NCBI GenBank assembly: GCA_020201235.1 | Contig: JAIVHD010000256.1 | Span: 3,935 to 17,967 of the forward strand | Direction: 5' to 3' | DNA: 14,033 nucleotides | Source: Lysobacteraceae bacterium | GTDB lineage: Bacteria; Pseudomonadota; Gammaproteobacteria; Xanthomonadales; Wenzhouxiangellaceae | Shown here: piece after piece, positions 12,513 through 14,033 of the stretch | Layout: each line of letters starts with the position of its first letter | Position numbering within the stretch: position 1 is the first letter of the stretch | The notes under the pieces: generated by a model | Told to the model about the DNA's origin: nothing | The model's database searches: none | The model's input: the letters and a program-made list of their open reading frames with translations, nothing else | Program-made: the position numbers and the translations under genes

Positions 12513-14033
12513 TCAACCCGCCTTGTTCACCACCCCTCCGTCAGAGCTGCCGACAGGTGCCGCCAGTTCCTCGTGCGTCCCTTCGTCGACCAGCCGGCCC
12601 TGCTCGATCACCAGGATGCGATCAGCGCGCCGGACCGTGGCCAGTCGGTGGGCGATGACCAGCACGGTGCGGTCGCGGCTGGCCGCATCAATGGCCTGCT
12701 GCACCAAGCACTCGCTTTCGGCATCGAGGCTGGCAGTCGCCTCGTCGAGCAGCAGCACGCTTGGCGTTTTGACCAGCGCGCGGGCAATAGCCAGACGCTG
12801 GCGCTGGCCGCCCGAGAGGCGAACGCCACGCTCACCCAGAAAGGCGTCATAGCCGCACGGCAATGCATCGATGAATGCGTGCGCGTGGGCCTGCTCTGCG
12901 GCGCGCCGGATCTGGCTAAAATCAGCCTCAGGGGCACCGTAGCGAACATTGTCTGCGGCCGACCCGGAAAACAGCACGATGTCCTGCGAGACCAGCCCCA
13001 GGGCTGCGCGCAAATCAACCGGATTGAACTCGCGAATGTCGTGGTCATACAGACGCAGTTGTCCCGAATCGGGGTCGTAGAACCTCAGGATCAACTGAAA
13101 AATCGTACTCTTCCCGGCCCCCGATGGACCGACCAGCGCAACCGTCTGGCCAGGCTCGACCCGAAAGGACAGATCGCGCAGCACCGGCTCGTCCGGCCGC
13201 GACGGATAGGCAAAGCAGACATCGACAAACTCCAGTCCGGCAGGCCCGTCGGGCACCGCCAGCGGCGTTTCCGGCGCGGCCAGCACCGCCCTTGCGGTCA
13301 GCAATTCGGCCAGTCGCTCAGTCGCGCCGGCGGCGCGCTGAACCCCACCCCAAACTTCGCTGAGCGAGGCCGTCGATGCAGCTGCCAGCAGCGCATACAG
13401 CACAAATTGGCTCAACTGGCCCGGCGTCAGCGTGTTTTCGAGAACCGCGCGGGCACCGAGCCACAACACGAAAGTAACCGACCCGAAGGTCAGCACAATC
13501 ACCAGCACGATCAAGATGGTGGTCGCCAGAATTCGCGCTTTCTGGGCATCGAAGGCATCTTCAACCTGGCGGGCAAACACATCAGCCTCACGTTTTTCCT
13601 GGGCGAAGGCCTGGACCGTTGATACTGCATTGATGGTTTCGTCGCCATGGGCGGAAAAATCGGCAACGCGATCCTGCGCACTTCGCGACAACCGCCGCAC
13701 CCAACGTCCGAGCACCGCTACTGGCAACATGACCAGCGCAATCATCGCACCGATGACGCCGGCCAGCGACGGAGCAGTCACGACCAGCAGGATCGAGCTG
13801 CCGATCAGCATTAGCAGGTTTCTGATCGCGATCGAGGCACTGGAGCCGATCAGGGCCTCAACCAGCGTCGTATCGGTGTTGAGCCGAGACAGCACCTCGC
13901 CGGTGCGCGTCGTGGCGAAGAATTCCGGCCCCAGCGTGATCACGCGCGCGTAGATATCGCGCCGCAGGTCGGTCACGATTCGCTGTCCCAGCCACGAAAC
14001 CCAGTAAAAACGCATACCACCGGCTACAGCCAT
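12513..14033 (-). CDS. MsbA-like ABC half-transporter, N-terminus beyond the window
   Basis: This is an ABC exporter half-molecule with a membrane domain fused to its ATPase. 506 residues are visible. The family usually has about 580-600, so roughly 80-90 N-terminal residues with the first membrane helices lie outside, and the ATG at the right edge is internal. Helices are visible at about 70-86, 90-108 and 170-195. LGPEFFATTRTGEVLSRLNT is the usual first cytoplasmic segment. The ATPase has Walker A GPSGAGKS (302-309), Q-loop Gln350, signature LSGGQ (406-410), Walker B VLLLDE (426-431) and the switch His462, so it is complete and probably active as a dimer. The sequence resembles MsbA-related exporters of lipids or drugs; the substrate is not determined. 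The C-terminal tail after EEL is short. Confidence 0.92.
   Translation of the reverse strand: MAVAGGMRFYWVSWLGQRIVTDLRRDIYARVITLGPEFFATTRTGEVLSRLNTDTTLVEALIGSSASIAIRNLLMLIGSSILLVVTAPSLAGVIGAMIALVMLPVAVLGRWVRRLSRSAQDRVADFSAHGDETINAVSTVQAFAQEKREADVFARQVEDAFDAQKARILATTILIVLVIVLTFGSVTFVLWLGARAVLENTLTPGQLSQFVLYALLAAASTASLSEVWGGVQRAAGATERLAELLTARAVLAAPETPLAVPDGPAGLEFVDVCFAYPSRPDEPVLRDLSFRVEPGQTVALVGPSGAGKSTIFQLILRFYDPDSGQLRLYDHDIREFNPVDLRAALGLVSQDIVLFSGSAADNVRYGAPEADFSQIRRAAEQAHAHAFIDALPCGYDAFLGERGVRLSGGQRQRLAIARALVKTPSVLLLDEATASLDAESECLVQQAIDAASRDRTVLVIAHRLATVRRADRILVIEQGRLVDEGTHEELAAPVGSSDGGVVNKAG

Noticed and set aside
14031..14033. ATG at the right edge as start of the ABC transporter
   Set aside because: The family has about 80-90 more residues with membrane helices before this point, so this Met is internal.

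Overview
The window looks like part of a GC-rich gammaproteobacterial chromosome. CysB, CysJ and CysH read like the gammaproteobacterial proteins, CysH is the thioredoxin-type PAPS reductase, and there is a sigma-54 two-component system and an ACAD10/11-like acyl-CoA dehydrogenase. I cannot name the genus. I see no tRNA, rRNA, CRISPR array, insertion sequence or phage gene.

Left part (1-5733), assimilatory sulfate reduction. About 680 bases without a convincing gene precede cysB on the plus strand. A tightly coupled cysJ-cysI-cysH operon comes towards it on the minus strand, so regulator and operon are tail to tail. CysJ and CysI form NADPH-sulfite reductase, CysH makes the sulfite, and CysB should activate the operon. 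CysI lacks roughly 50 residues that are normally present just before its iron-sulfur cysteines.

Middle part (5734-10483). A broken APH-family phosphotransferase gene (minus) is followed by a sigma-54-dependent response regulator and its membrane histidine kinase (both minus). A small exported DUF4168 protein is encoded divergently on the plus strand. A well-spaced -24/-12 sigma-54 promoter lies in front of the DUF4168 gene. The layout resembles the ZraP-ZraSR envelope stress system, with DUF4168 in the place of ZraP. A strong hairpin terminator closes the DUF4168 gene.

Right part (10484-14033). An ACAD10/11-like acyl-CoA dehydrogenase (minus), a SYLF-domain lipoprotein (minus) and an MsbA-like ABC half-transporter (minus, cut by the right edge). 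The dehydrogenase and the broken phosphotransferase belong to two families that act together, and are fused in animal ACAD10/ACAD11, in 4-hydroxyacyl-CoA breakdown. That pathway is therefore probably disabled here unless the genome has another kinase copy.

Most notable: the ZraPSR-like DUF4168 module, the internal deletion in CysI, and the deletion that removes the catalytic core of the phosphotransferase.
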